This document shows positions 32,155-40,255 of a stretch of 46,740 nt of DNA, piece by piece. Position numbers and translations under genes: made by a program. A model generated the notes under the pieces. That model had not been told where the DNA came from. It worked only from the letters and a program-made list of their open reading frames with translations, and ran no database searches. The DNA is taken from contig JAISUC010000022.1 in assembly GCA_031272275.1 (NCBI GenBank), forward strand, positions 1-46,740, in the 5' to 3' direction. The stretch's first letter is position 1. Each line of letters begins with the position of its first letter. This stretch comes from Actinomycetes bacterium (GTDB lineage: Bacteria; Actinomycetota; Coriobacteriia; WRKU01; WQUG01).

Positions 32155-33303
32155 TTAGAGATTGTGGGTCATTTTGGAAACCCACGCGGGCGGCGCCATG
32201 CCCGCGAGTGTTTTGCCCACGCGCGAGTTCATCCAGGGAAACCAGCGCAGGCGACGCTCGATGTCACGCCGTAAGGGCTCGACGTCACGACTGTATGCCG
32301 CCAAAACATCGGGCGGATCACAGGCGGCAATCGCCGCCCCGGCAGACCTGCCCGAACGCAAAGCCCAGCTGATGCCCTCACCGGATGTCGGCGAAATGAA
32401 CCCGCCCGCCTCTCCGCACAACAGCACGCTGCCCGTGCCTGCGACCACATCGCGCAGGTTCCGATGTCGCGGTGCCGTCCAGGCTTCGCGTTTCAGGCTC
32501 TCCCCTATCGGCAGACGTTCACGCAGCTTGTCCAGTGCCCGGTCCTGCAGTTCATGTGCGCGTTTCGTGCCCGGATGATAGACCAGCCCCACCAATGCGC
32601 GATCATTTTTAGGTATCACGTAGCCGATCGCAAAACCCGGAATGCCGGAAAACCAAAAGCAGTCAAACACCGGGTCCAGTTCCCCGACGCGGCGGCAATA
32701 GTCCTGGACCGTAATATAATGCGGCGTGTCCGGCACCGCCAGACTGCGCCGCACAGTGCTGCGCGGACCGTCGGCGCCAACCAGATAGCTGCAGGTCACC
32801 GTGACATCACGTGCCGAGCCGTCTGCATCCCGGCAGGACAGCCGCGCCTGTATGCGCCCGTCGGGGGCGGGCGTCCAGTCCACAAAGCGCGTCGCATCGG
32901 CAATACGGACCGCATCCGGCACCAAGGACAGCAACCAATCGTCAAAGGGCTTGCGATCGACATTCAAAAAGTACAAATCCGTGTCGCGGATAATCCCCCG
33001 GTCCCAGTCGTTATAGCGAAACGAGACCTGTGCCGGCGTCAACAACAGCGATTCAGGCACCCCGCCGAACGGGGCCAGGACCTCGGAAGACAGCGGGTGA
33101 ATCATCCCGCCGCAGCTTTTGTCGCGCGGCAGCGTGAAAGCGTCGATCATCAGCACCGGTCCGCGCGCCGCCGCGCCCACGGCCGCCATCACACCGGCAG
33201 GACCGGTACCCACGACCAGCGTGGTCACCTCGTCAGGCAAAAGTTGAGCGCTTATACTCCCCCGCCGGGATATTTGGTCAGGCAGCGTGTTTTCGGTTTC
33301 CAT
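32155..33303 (-). CDS. FAD-dependent oxidoreductase of the geranylgeranyl reductase / PHBH-fold family
   Basis: A 382-residue flavoprotein. The dinucleotide-binding motif VVGTGPAGVMAAVGAA (about 29-44) is followed by the DKSCGGMIHP segment (the CGG motif typical of geranylgeranyl reductase-like enzymes), then GADGPRSTVRRSL (about 190-205) and GEAGGFISPTSGEGISWAL, the second FAD-binding site. Such enzymes reduce isoprenoid chains or act as oxidoreductases on quinones and halogenated or aromatic compounds; the substrate here is unknown. The frame opens at 33363, inside azlD. I choose ATG 33303 because a TAGAAT box lies 7 bases upstream, in the same context as the U32 gene. ATG 33312 is an alternative. 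It follows azlC-azlD by 16 bases. Confidence 0.8.
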   Translation of the reverse strand: METENTLPDQISRRGSISAQLLPDEVTTLVVGTGPAGVMAAVGAAARGPVLMIDAFTLPRDKSCGGMIHPLSSEVLAPFGGVPESLLLTPAQVSFRYNDWDRGIIRDTDLYFLNVDRKPFDDWLLSLVPDAVRIADATRFVDWTPAPDGRIQARLSCRDADGSARDVTVTCSYLVGADGPRSTVRRSLAVPDTPHYITVQDYCRRVGELDPVFDCFWFSGIPGFAIGYVIPKNDRALVGLVYHPGTKRAHELQDRALDKLRERLPIGESLKREAWTAPRHRNLRDVVAGTGSVLLCGEAGGFISPTSGEGISWALRSGRSAGAAIAACDPPDVLAAYSRDVEPLRRDIERRLRWFPWMNSRVGKTLAGMAPPAWVSKMTHNL

Positions 33304-33310
33304 GGCGTCC

Positions 33311-33316
33311 ATTCTA
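33311..33316 (-). promoter_or_regulatory. -10 box giving a leaderless mRNA for the flavoprotein gene
   Basis: TAGAAT, GGACGCC, ATG. The 13 bases from AATGGACGCCATG, plus GAA after them, match the U32 start exactly. Confidence 0.4.
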
Positions 33317-33319
33317 TAT

Positions 33320-33688
33320 CTATATCGCCAGCAACCACTGCAGCAAGGCGAACACGGCGACACCGGCGAGCGTCGAGCCGATGAAACTGCGCGACAGGCG
33401 AAATGCGAGCATCGCGGCCAGCGCCCCGTATATCCCCGGGTTCAGCCAGAGCGCGATGTGCCCGGATGCGCCGGCGGGCGTGGCGGCTGCCTGCAGTGCC
33501 GGGATGGCGACCTCGGTCGCGAACAGCGCCCCCATGACCGCGACCGGGATGTAGTCCAACCAGCGCATCACCGCCTGTGGCAACTGCACGCGCGAGAGCA
33601 CCGACAGCGGCACAATCCTCAGGCCGTAGTTCACCAAACACATCCCGATGATGAGCCCCGTGATGAGCCCACGCGACAGCACCGTCAT
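33320..33688 (-). CDS. azlD: AzlD-type branched-chain amino acid exporter small subunit
   Basis: A 122-residue membrane protein with four predicted segments, the small partner of AzlC in branched-chain amino acid export. It contains RIVPLSVL and the LDYIPVAVMGALFA stretch typical of the family. Start 33688 overlaps the azlC stop (ATGA). The frame extends further upstream, but those residues are the azlC gene read in another phase. Confidence 0.88.
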   Translation of the reverse strand: MTVLSRGLITGLIIGMCLVNYGLRIVPLSVLSRVQLPQAVMRWLDYIPVAVMGALFATEVAIPALQAAATPAGASGHIALWLNPGIYGALAAMLAFRLSRSFIGSTLAGVAVFALLQWLLAI

Positions 33689-34416
33689 GGCGCATCCTCG
33701 CCCGTCAGGTCGCGCCCGGAGGGTTTGAACACCAGCACCGCAAGGGTGGCCGCCACGGGTGCGGCAATGACGATAAACCAGTGCTGCGGGATGGCAAGCC
33801 CCACCCGGCTGCACGCATACAATCCCAACGCAATCGCGGCCGCGCCGACACCGCAGATCACGTGGCGACGGTTTTGGGCGAGCGCCACGAAGAGCGCGGC
33901 ATACATCGCGGGCATCGCAAAATCCACCCCGAAACGCGAGGCATCCCCGATACGACCGGCACCCAACGCGCCCACCAGCGTGCCCAACACCCAGCCCACC
34001 CAGGCGATGGCTCCGACCCCTGCCATGGTGAGCGGGGTCGCTGTTCCACGTTTGATTTCGGCCATATTGACGGCGAAGCTCTCATCGGTCACGGTGAAAC
34101 CCAGCCACGCCATAGGCAGCGCGCGGATACGCCGCACGTGCGGCGAGAGCGTCGCGGAAAACAGGACGTAGCGCAGGTTCACGATGCCGGAAGCTACGAG
34201 GGCTGCAACCAAGCTGCCTGAAGCGGCGGCGGTTGAGAGCGCCACGAACTGACCGGCACCCGAAATGGCGGCACCGGACGCGGCGACGGCTTCCCACCAG
34301 GTGAAGCCGTGCTGAGCGGCCAGAATGCCGTATGCCAGACCGACGGGTAGATAGCCCAAGAAAATCGGAAAGCCCGAGCGCACCCCCGCCCATAGTTGTG
34401 TTTTACGAGAAGTCAC
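33685..34416 (-). CDS. azlC: AzlC family branched-chain amino acid permease
   Basis: A 243-residue inner-membrane protein, the large subunit of the AzlCD exporter, which removes excess branched-chain amino acids or analogues. The family opening GVRSGFPIFLGYLPVGLAYGILA and the AAISGAGQFVAL segment are present, with about seven or eight membrane segments. The start is GTG at 34416 (reading MTSRKTQ), 7 bases after a perfect TATAAT, so the mRNA is probably leaderless with a GTG start. azlD follows with a 4-base overlap. Confidence 0.92.
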   Translation of the reverse strand: MTSRKTQLWAGVRSGFPIFLGYLPVGLAYGILAAQHGFTWWEAVAASGAAISGAGQFVALSTAAASGSLVAALVASGIVNLRYVLFSATLSPHVRRIRALPMAWLGFTVTDESFAVNMAEIKRGTATPLTMAGVGAIAWVGWVLGTLVGALGAGRIGDASRFGVDFAMPAMYAALFVALAQNRRHVICGVGAAAIALGLYACSRVGLAIPQHWFIVIAAPVAATLAVLVFKPSGRDLTGEDAP

Positions 34417-34423
34417 GCAGACG

Positions 34424-34429
34424 ATTATA
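34424..34429 (-). promoter_or_regulatory. -10 box giving a leaderless azlC mRNA
   Basis: TATAAT, CGTCTGC, GTG. Confidence 0.6.
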
Positions 34430-34461
34430 ACGAAGTGGAACCGTGAGAACGAGCGGGATAA

Positions 34462-34507
34462 GGGCTGTGCTCAATAAAAAGCTTTGCAGCTTTTTTTGAG
34501 CCAGCCC
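34462..34507. terminator. Hairpin with GCAA loop core, copy T3
   Basis: On the minus strand: outer GGGCT/AGCCC, then CTCAA/TTGAG, then the fixed core AAAAAGCT-GCAA-AGCTTTTT. It lies between nrdJ and azlC and probably ends nrdJ transcription. Confidence 0.75.
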
Positions 34508-34536
34508 ATCTTTACGTAACCGCTAGACGAAGTAAT

Positions 34537-34617
34537 GGGCGGCTGTGTGTGGGTGGATAACGAGCAACGCGTACCCTGAGTTACGCGAGTCGAGTTATAC
34601 GCCGCACACAGCCGCCC
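34537..34617 (-). terminator. Long nested inverted repeat just after nrdJ
   Basis: A perfect 13-bp outer stem GGGCGGCTGTGTG/CACACAGCCGCCC, then an ATAAC/GTTAT stem, a 6-by-6 internal loop and a CGCGTA/TACGCG stem. It starts ten bases after the nrdJ stop and has no T tract, so it may stabilise the 3' end rather than terminate. Confidence 0.6.
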
Positions 34618-34626
34618 GGAACGAGT

Positions 34627-36954
34627 CTAGGCACATTTACTGTAGCCGCAGGACCGACACACCGCACAGCCCGATTCGTGCTCCAGCGAGCTGCCGCATT
34701 CCGGGCAGGCGCCGGTCAGGTTGTCCAGGTTGTCGGCGTGTTTGCTGACACCCTCGGTGGCGGCTCCGGTCGTCATGTATTCGATGGCGTGCTCCAGCGC
34801 GATACCGATGGCGTCCGCGCAGCTCAAGACCTTGCCACCCTGTGCCCACATCGGGCTGGGGCAGCGGATGCCGCGCAAATGACCCACCAGCGAATTCGGG
34901 TCGACTCCTGCACGCAGCGACGCCGAGAGCATACGCGAGAGCGCCTCCATTTGGCTGGCGGCGCAACCGCCCGATTTGCCCATCTGGGTGAAGACCTCGC
35001 ACATGCCGCGGTCATCCCAGTTCACGGTCACATACAGGTTGCCGCAACCGGTCTTGACTTTTTCGGTGCGGCCCATCGTGACGGTCGGGCGCGGTCGGGG
35101 CTCCAGTTCGCCGAAACCGGGCGAGACGGCGGCGACATCCGACTCCCCGGCTGCGTCGTCGGTGGTACCGGTCGTCGCGGTTTTGCCGGTCGAGAGCACC
35201 TGCATGTCCTTGCTGCCGTCGCGATAGATAGTCACACCTTTGACGCCCAGCTGGTATGCCAGGTCGTAGACCAGACGTACGTCGTCGACGGTCGCATCGT
35301 TCGAGAAGTTCACCGTTTTCGAGACCGCGTTGTCGACGTGTTCCTGGAACGCGGCCTGCATGCGGATGTGCCAGTCGGGCTCGATGTCGTGCGCGGTGAC
35401 AAAGATGCGGCGGATATCAGCCGGGACCTCGTCTTCCAGGTCTGCGACCGAGCCGTGTTCGGCGATTTTTTCCATCAGCTCGCTGCTGTAGAAATCACGC
35501 GCGCGCGCCAGCGCCTCGAACGCGGGGTTGACCTCGATCAAGCGGTCGTTATCCATGACCGTGCGCACGTAGCTCACGGCAAACAGGGGCTCGACGCCGC
35601 TGGAACAGTTCGCGATGATCGAGAGCGTGCCGGTGGGGGCGATCGTGGTCACCGTGGCGTTACGGATGGGGTCGGCGCCCGGAACGTCATAGATGCTGCC
35701 GGCGAAGTTCGGGAAGGCACCGCGGGTGCGCGCCAGTTCGCGGCTGGCGGCTTTAGCCTCGTCGTCGATGAATCCCATGATCAGGTCGGCCAGCTGTACG
35801 GCTTCCTCGGAATCGTATGCCACGCCCAGCTGAATCAGCAGATCGGACCAGCCCATGACGCCCAAGCCCACCTTGCGGTTGCCGCGCGCCATTTCGTCGA
35901 TGCGGTCCAGCGGGTAATTGTTGACCTCGATGACGTCATCCAAAAACTGAATGGCGCGGTGTGTGGTCACGCGCAGCTTGTCCCAGTCGACCTCGGGGAT
36001 GTCCCCGGTGGCTGGCTCGGTCAGCATGCGCGACAGGTTGATCGAGCCCAGGTTACAGGCCTCGTACGGCAGCAGCGGCTGTTCGCCACAGGGGTTGGTG
36101 GCCTCGAAATCGCCCAGGGCGGGTGTGGGGTTTGCGCGGTTCACGCGATCAATAAAGATGATGCCGGGGTCGCCGGTCGCCCAGGCCAAATCGACGATCG
36201 TCGTATAGACGTCCGGCGCATACAGTTCGCCTGCGGCCTCGCCGTTGCGCGGGTTATACAGCGTGTAATCCTTGCCGTCGCGAACCGCCTCCATGAACTC
36301 CTCGGTCAGCGCCACGCTGATGTTGAAGTTCGCGAAATCGCCGTCCTTTTTGCAGGTAATGAAATCCATGATGTTCGGGTGGTCGATTCGCAGCACGCCC
36401 ATGTTCGCGCCCCGGCGCGTCCCGCCCTGTTTGACCGCCTCGGTCGCCTGGTTGAACACGCGCATAAAGCTGATGGGGCCGGAACTGACGCCCTGGGTGG
36501 TGCGCACGTTGTCGCCTGACGGACGCAGCCGGCTGAAGGAAAAGCCCGTCCCACCGCCCGATTTGTGAATCAGCGCGGTATTGCGCACACTTTCAAAGAT
36601 GTCTTCCATCGAGTCGCCCACAGGTAACACGAAACAGGCAGACAGTTGCTGCAGGTCGCGCCCGGCATTCATCAGCGTGGGCGAGTTCGGCAGAAACTCC
36701 AGGTCGGTCATCATGTCATAAAAGGTCCGCGCGGTCTGCGCCACGGCCGCGTCATCGGCACCCCAGACGGATTCGGCGCTTGCGATGTTTTCGGCGACAC
36801 GCACGAACATGTCGCTGATGCGCTCGATGGGTTTGCCGTCCTCGTCCTTTTTCAGGTAGCGGCGTTCCAGCACCGTCTTTGCGTTCGTCGACAGACGATC
36901 ATCAATCGAGCGGTCGTAATCTTTCAGTTGAGTATTCGTGGCAGAGCCCGTCAT
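34627..36954 (-). CDS. nrdJ: Adenosylcobalamin-dependent (class II) ribonucleoside-diphosphate reductase
   Basis: Makes deoxyribonucleotides by a B12-initiated thiyl radical, independent of oxygen. The 775-residue protein has LSACFVLPVGDS (first active-site Cys), SGGGTGFSFSRLRP, NPCGEQPLLPYEACNLGSINLS (radical Cys region), the substrate-phosphate loop PTGTLSIIANCSSGVEP, and a Cys-rich C-terminal tail (CPECGSSLEHESGC then CRSCGYSKCA) that re-reduces the active site. No ATP-cone is evident at the N-terminus. The frame opens at 37431 but homology starts near DYDRSIDDRL. I choose ATG 36954, with AAAGGG about 8 bases upstream (36960 is possible). Two NrdR-like boxes overlap its promoter. I see no cobalamin riboswitch in the roughly 140-base leader. 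Confidence 0.95.
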   Translation of the reverse strand: MTGSATNTQLKDYDRSIDDRLSTNAKTVLERRYLKKDEDGKPIERISDMFVRVAENIASAESVWGADDAAVAQTARTFYDMMTDLEFLPNSPTLMNAGRDLQQLSACFVLPVGDSMEDIFESVRNTALIHKSGGGTGFSFSRLRPSGDNVRTTQGVSSGPISFMRVFNQATEAVKQGGTRRGANMGVLRIDHPNIMDFITCKKDGDFANFNISVALTEEFMEAVRDGKDYTLYNPRNGEAAGELYAPDVYTTIVDLAWATGDPGIIFIDRVNRANPTPALGDFEATNPCGEQPLLPYEACNLGSINLSRMLTEPATGDIPEVDWDKLRVTTHRAIQFLDDVIEVNNYPLDRIDEMARGNRKVGLGVMGWSDLLIQLGVAYDSEEAVQLADLIMGFIDDEAKAASRELARTRGAFPNFAGSIYDVPGADPIRNATVTTIAPTGTLSIIANCSSGVEPLFAVSYVRTVMDNDRLIEVNPAFEALARARDFYSSELMEKIAEHGSVADLEDEVPADIRRIFVTAHDIEPDWHIRMQAAFQEHVDNAVSKTVNFSNDATVDDVRLVYDLAYQLGVKGVTIYRDGSKDMQVLSTGKTATTGTTDDAAGESDVAAVSPGFGELEPRPRPTVTMGRTEKVKTGCGNLYVTVNWDDRGMCEVFTQMGKSGGCAASQMEALSRMLSASLRAGVDPNSLVGHLRGIRCPSPMWAQGGKVLSCADAIGIALEHAIEYMTTGAATEGVSKHADNLDNLTGACPECGSSLEHESGCAVCRSCGYSKCA

Positions 36955-37079
36955 GTTCATTTCCCTTTCTGTCCCCCGCGCCGGCGCGCAGGTGTTCTCG
37001 GCCCTCAAATCGACCCGGTGGGTCGGAATCTTCTTCTGATCTTCTGACGTAACTCCTGTCGATGCCGAATTTCCCTCGT

Positions 37080-37131
37080 CCACAAGATGTTGCGCTTTGT
37101 CAGAGTACCCCACCACAAGATATGGCGTCAA
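37080..37131 (-). promoter_or_regulatory. nrdJ promoter with two NrdR-like boxes
   Basis: On the minus strand -35 TTGACG (37126-37131) and -10 TACTCT (37102-37107) are 18 bases apart. CGCCATATCTTGTGG (37113-37127) lies in the spacer and CGCAACATCTTGTGG (37080-37094) near the start point. They are 33 bases apart, about three helical turns. Both resemble the NrdR-box consensus ACACWATATMTTGT. Confidence 0.7.
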
Positions 37132-37179
37132 CCGCAATTTCGAACTTTTTCGTAAACGGTCCGCTCCGTTACCTTTTGG

Positions 37180-37185
37180 TAATAT
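37180..37185 (+). promoter_or_regulatory. Extended -10 box giving a leaderless lplA mRNA
   Basis: TGGTAATAT, then CGAGACC, then ATG at 37193. Confidence 0.4.
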
Positions 37186-37192
37186 CGAGACC

Positions 37193-38269
37193 ATGTTTTT
37201 CGCCTCATTCGACATGCTGAATGCCGCGTGCGCATTCTCTATGGAAGCCTGTTTGGCGGGGGAGTACGTACGCCACCGGCACGGTGCTGACGCATATCTG
37301 GGGCTGTTGTGGCGCACACCGGCCACCTGTATGCTGGGACGCAACCAGATAGCCGAACGCGAATTGGATTTTGACCGCCTGGCTGCATCTCGCATCGCCC
37401 TGGTGCGCCGACCCAGTGGCGGCGGAACCATTTACACCGATCCGGGATGCGTGCAGTATTCCTTTCTGCAACCCTTCCGCCTGGGCGATGACCGGGACCG
37501 GGCACGCGGCCGGATGCTGCGCCCGCTGCTGGCGGCTTTGCAGAATCTGCAGCTGCCGGTCGAAACCTGCGGCAGAAACGACCTGGAGGCCTGCGGACAC
37601 AAAGTCGCGGGATTCGCCGAATATGTGTCGGACGGTGTGCTGTGCACCCACTGCTCGATATTGATGGACGCCGACCTGACGGCGCTGGGAGGGGTACTGC
37701 GCCCCGACCCGGACAAGTACCGGTCCAAGGCACTGCCCAGCGTGCGGGCGCGTGTGGCCAATCTGCTGGATATCGCAGCTGAGCGCGGCGTGTTAATCGC
37801 CCGCGGACGATTCTTTGACGAACTGGCGGAGGCCCTGCGCGCACAACTGGAATGCGACCCCGAGCTGCAGCCGCTGCGTGAGGTACAACTGCAGCCGGGT
37901 GACCATGCCTGTATAGAGCAGCAGGCTGGGCTCGTTTGGGGCAGTGACGAGTGGACGCGGGGACGTACTCCCCCCTTTGATTTTGAACACAGCAGGCGTT
38001 TTCCCGCGGGGCGGCTGACGGTACAGGCCTGCGTCCGGCAAGGACGGATTGCCGAAATCGCGCTGCGCGGGGATTTTTTGAGCCTGCGGCCGACCGAAGA
38101 GCTCGAGGCTGCGTTGCGCGGCGTGGATTGGTCGGTGGCGGCTGTCATGGGCGCCGTGGAGGCGTTTGCGGCAGGCGACGTGACGCCGTGGTTGGGCGGC
38201 TTGGGCGCCGGCGAGCTGGTGGATGTGCTGTTCGGAAAGGACCGGGATGATGCGACAGACGCAGCGTAA
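37193..38269 (+). CDS. lplA: Lipoate-protein ligase A family protein (LplA/LipM-like)
   Basis: Transfers lipoate or octanoate to the lysine of lipoyl domains. The 358-residue protein has the BPL/LplA fold: VRRPSGGGTIYTDPG (about 65-79), RNDLEACGHKVAGFA with the catalytic Lys (about 127-141) and HCSILMDADLTAL, then a C-terminal accessory domain (about 240-358). The start at 37193 is supported by a -10 box 7 bases upstream; the open frame extends to 37097, across the nrdJ promoter. Two GGGGGAGTRCGT words lie inside it (variant 37258-37272, full 37960-37974). lipA overlaps its 3' end, so attachment and sulfur insertion are co-expressed; the ligase may load octanoate for LipA. Confidence 0.85.
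   Translation: MFFASFDMLNAACAFSMEACLAGEYVRHRHGADAYLGLLWRTPATCMLGRNQIAERELDFDRLAASRIALVRRPSGGGTIYTDPGCVQYSFLQPFRLGDDRDRARGRMLRPLLAALQNLQLPVETCGRNDLEACGHKVAGFAEYVSDGVLCTHCSILMDADLTALGGVLRPDPDKYRSKALPSVRARVANLLDIAAERGVLIARGRFFDELAEALRAQLECDPELQPLREVQLQPGDHACIEQQAGLVWGSDEWTRGRTPPFDFEHSRRFPAGRLTVQACVRQGRIAEIALRGDFLSLRPTEELEAALRGVDWSVAAVMGAVEAFAAGDVTPWLGGLGAGELVDVLFGKDRDDATDAA
37960..37974 (-). repeat. Copy of the GGGGAGTRCGTCCC word inside lplA
   Basis: The minus strand reads GGGGGAGTACGTCCC. The gene reads it as R-G-R-T-P-P in a non-conserved loop. Confidence 0.8.
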
Positions 38270-39179
38270 GCCCGCGTGGTTGAAACGACAGGTGATGGCG
38301 ACGCCCGAGATGCGGGCGGTCGAGGATTTGTTGGCGGATTTGCAGCTGAACACGGTATGCCACGAGGCGCTGTGTCCGAACCGGGCGGAGTGTTTTTCGC
38401 GCAGTACGGCGACCTTTATGATCCTGGGGCGTTCCTGCACGCGCAACTGCGCGTTTTGTGCGGTGGGACACACGCGGCCCGATGCCGTGGACGCAGGCGA
38501 GCCCGAGCGGGTGGCTGCGGCCGTCGAGCGGCTGGGGCTGCGCTATGTGGTGGTGACCAGTGTCACGCGCGATGACCTGGCAGACGGCGGCGCCGGGCAG
38601 TTTGCTGCGGTGATTGCGGCGGTGCGTGCGCGCTGTCCCGAGGTCATGATCGAGGTGCTGATACCCGATTTCGCCGGAGACGCGGCGGCACTGCAGACGG
38701 TACTGGATGCGCGCCCGGATGTGTTGGACCACAACGTCGAGACGGTGCCGGCATTGTATGGCCGCGTGCGTCCGCAGGCCGATTACGCGCGGTCGCTGGA
38801 GTTGTTGCGCCGTGCCGCGGAGTATGCCGCGCGTGCCGAAGCTGCGGAAGTCGCCGGTGACGCCGGTGACGCGGAGGCCGCGGACGGGGTGGGCGCGACG
38901 GGGTCGCGCAGGATACGGGTCAAGACCGGGTTTATGGTGGGACTGGGAGAGCGCGCAGACCAGGTCACCGCGCTGATGGATGAGCTGCGTGCCGTCGGCG
39001 TCGAGATGCTGACCGTCGGACAGTACCTGCAACCGAGTGCAGAGCAGCTGGACGTGGTCGAATACGTCACACCGGAACAGTTTGCCGCCTATGAACAGGC
39101 GGCACGCGAGCGGGGCTTCGGTTCGGTGGCTGCCGGTCCCTATGTGCGAAGCTCGTATCACGCCGCCGACATGCTGTAG
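38250..39179 (+). CDS. lipA: Lipoyl synthase
   Basis: A radical SAM enzyme that inserts two sulfurs into protein-bound octanoate. The 309-residue protein has the auxiliary-cluster motif CHEALCPNRAEC (CX4CX5C, about 36-47), the radical SAM motif CTRNCAFC (about 66-73), VTSVTRDDLADGGAGQFA and the C-terminal RSSYHA whose Ser ligates the auxiliary cluster. It carries an Ala/Asp/Glu-rich insertion (about 195-230, AEAAEVAGDAGDAEAADGVG) not usual in the family. ATG 38247 and ATG 38250 are adjacent; spacing from AAAGGA favours 38250. It overlaps lplA by 20 bases. Confidence 0.93.
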   Translation: MRQTQRKPAWLKRQVMATPEMRAVEDLLADLQLNTVCHEALCPNRAECFSRSTATFMILGRSCTRNCAFCAVGHTRPDAVDAGEPERVAAAVERLGLRYVVVTSVTRDDLADGGAGQFAAVIAAVRARCPEVMIEVLIPDFAGDAAALQTVLDARPDVLDHNVETVPALYGRVRPQADYARSLELLRRAAEYAARAEAAEVAGDAGDAEAADGVGATGSRRIRVKTGFMVGLGERADQVTALMDELRAVGVEMLTVGQYLQPSAEQLDVVEYVTPEQFAAYEQAARERGFGSVAAGPYVRSSYHAADML

Positions 39180-39190
39180 AAGTTAAGTGT

Positions 39191-39199
39191 TGTTATAAT
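39191..39199 (+). promoter_or_regulatory. Extended -10 promoter of the MscS gene
   Basis: TGTTATAAT followed by 9 bases and the ATG at 39209, implying no or almost no leader. It lies 12 bases after the lipA stop. Confidence 0.55.
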
Positions 39200-39208
39200 C
39201 ATCTGCGT

Positions 39209-40237
39209 ATGGGCACCTTTTTCGATACATTTTTTGGACGTTACGGCGTGGCATTGTTGGAGTTCGGTGCCTGGCTGGTCGTCGGTCTGATTCTGCAGCA
39301 AATCGTGAACGCGATTTTGCGTCAGGCGGCGGCTCGCAGGCATTCGCGCACCACACAGGCCTTTGCGGCGGCGTTTCGCGGTATTATCGCCTGGTCGGGC
39401 GGGTTGATCGGGTTTTGGTACGCCTATACGCACAGTGTGGCGCTGACCACATCGCAAGAGGCCGGCGCGCGCCGATGGCTGGTTGCGGCGACGATCCTGA
39501 TCGTCACAGTCTTTCTGGCACGGGTGATCGGACGGTTCATCACCGCCTACACCGCGCGCGAGAGCACCAAGATTCCGTCCAGCAGCATTTTCTCGAACCT
39601 GGTCGCGGTGGTGGTCTACATCATCGGGGGGGTCGCGATTCTGTCGACCTTCCACATCCAGATGACGCCGATTCTGACCGCCCTGGGCGTCGGCGGTATC
39701 GCCGTCGGTTTGGCGCTGCAGTCCACACTGGATAACCTGTTCAGCGGCATCCAGATTTTGGCATCCAGACAAATCGAGCCGGGCGACTATGTGCGCCTGG
39801 AAAGCGGTGAAGAGGGCACGGTCGAAGATGTCACCTGGCGCAACACGACTATCCGCCGCCAGACCAGCGAGCTGGTGATCGTACCGAACAGCGTGCTGGG
39901 CAAGGCGAGTGTCGTGAACTATAGCCGCAATGCGCACGCGTTTGCGCTGCTGATACCGACCACGGTCGCCTATGGGACCGATTTGGAGACCTTGAAACGA
40001 GTCGTCATGGCGGCCGCGCGTGAAACCATGGATAGTTCACACTATGTCTACAAGGAAGAAGAACCCGCCATCATCATCACGGCGAATACGGATAACGGCA
40101 TCAGTTTTGTGACCGAACTGCCGATCATCGCCTACAACTTCAAGGCGAAGGTAACGAGCGTCTTTCTGGCCGCCCTGCAGCGCGAACTGGATGCTGCGGG
40201 CATCAAGCAACCCCTGAAACCGCTGGCACGCAGCTAG
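39209..40237 (+). CDS. mscS: Small-conductance mechanosensitive channel (MscS family)
   Basis: A 342-residue membrane channel that releases solutes on hypo-osmotic shock. Membrane segments lie at about 12-32, 55-72, 90-112 and 130-150, and the pore helix follows (LGVGGIAVGLALQSTLDNLFSGIQI, about 155-180). The beta domain contains EPGDYVRLESGEEGTVEDVTWRNT and IVPNSVLGKASVVNYSR, both MscS signatures. The C-terminal alpha/beta cage ends near the stop. It has its own promoter close to the start and is convergent with rsgA, leaving 18 bases that hold a GCGCCGGCGC palindrome. Confidence 0.93.
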   Translation: MGTFFDTFFGRYGVALLEFGAWLVVGLILQQIVNAILRQAAARRHSRTTQAFAAAFRGIIAWSGGLIGFWYAYTHSVALTTSQEAGARRWLVAATILIVTVFLARVIGRFITAYTARESTKIPSSSIFSNLVAVVVYIIGGVAILSTFHIQMTPILTALGVGGIAVGLALQSTLDNLFSGIQILASRQIEPGDYVRLESGEEGTVEDVTWRNTTIRRQTSELVIVPNSVLGKASVVNYSRNAHAFALLIPTTVAYGTDLETLKRVVMAAARETMDSSHYVYKEEEPAIIITANTDNGISFVTELPIIAYNFKAKVTSVFLAALQRELDAAGIKQPLKPLARS

Positions 40238-40255
40238 GAATGACGCGCCGGCGCG

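Noticed and set aside
34678..36519. 613-residue open frame antisense to nrdJ, and similar ones at 8555-9640, 22566-24179, 25847-27064 and 27424-29037
   Set aside because: Each lies fully opposite a recognised gene, with composition expected from reading the complementary strand at high GC.
36955..37100. Cobalamin riboswitch upstream of nrdJ
   Set aside because: The leader is only about 140 bases and I find no B12 box (GCCACTG-like) or the expected long structure.
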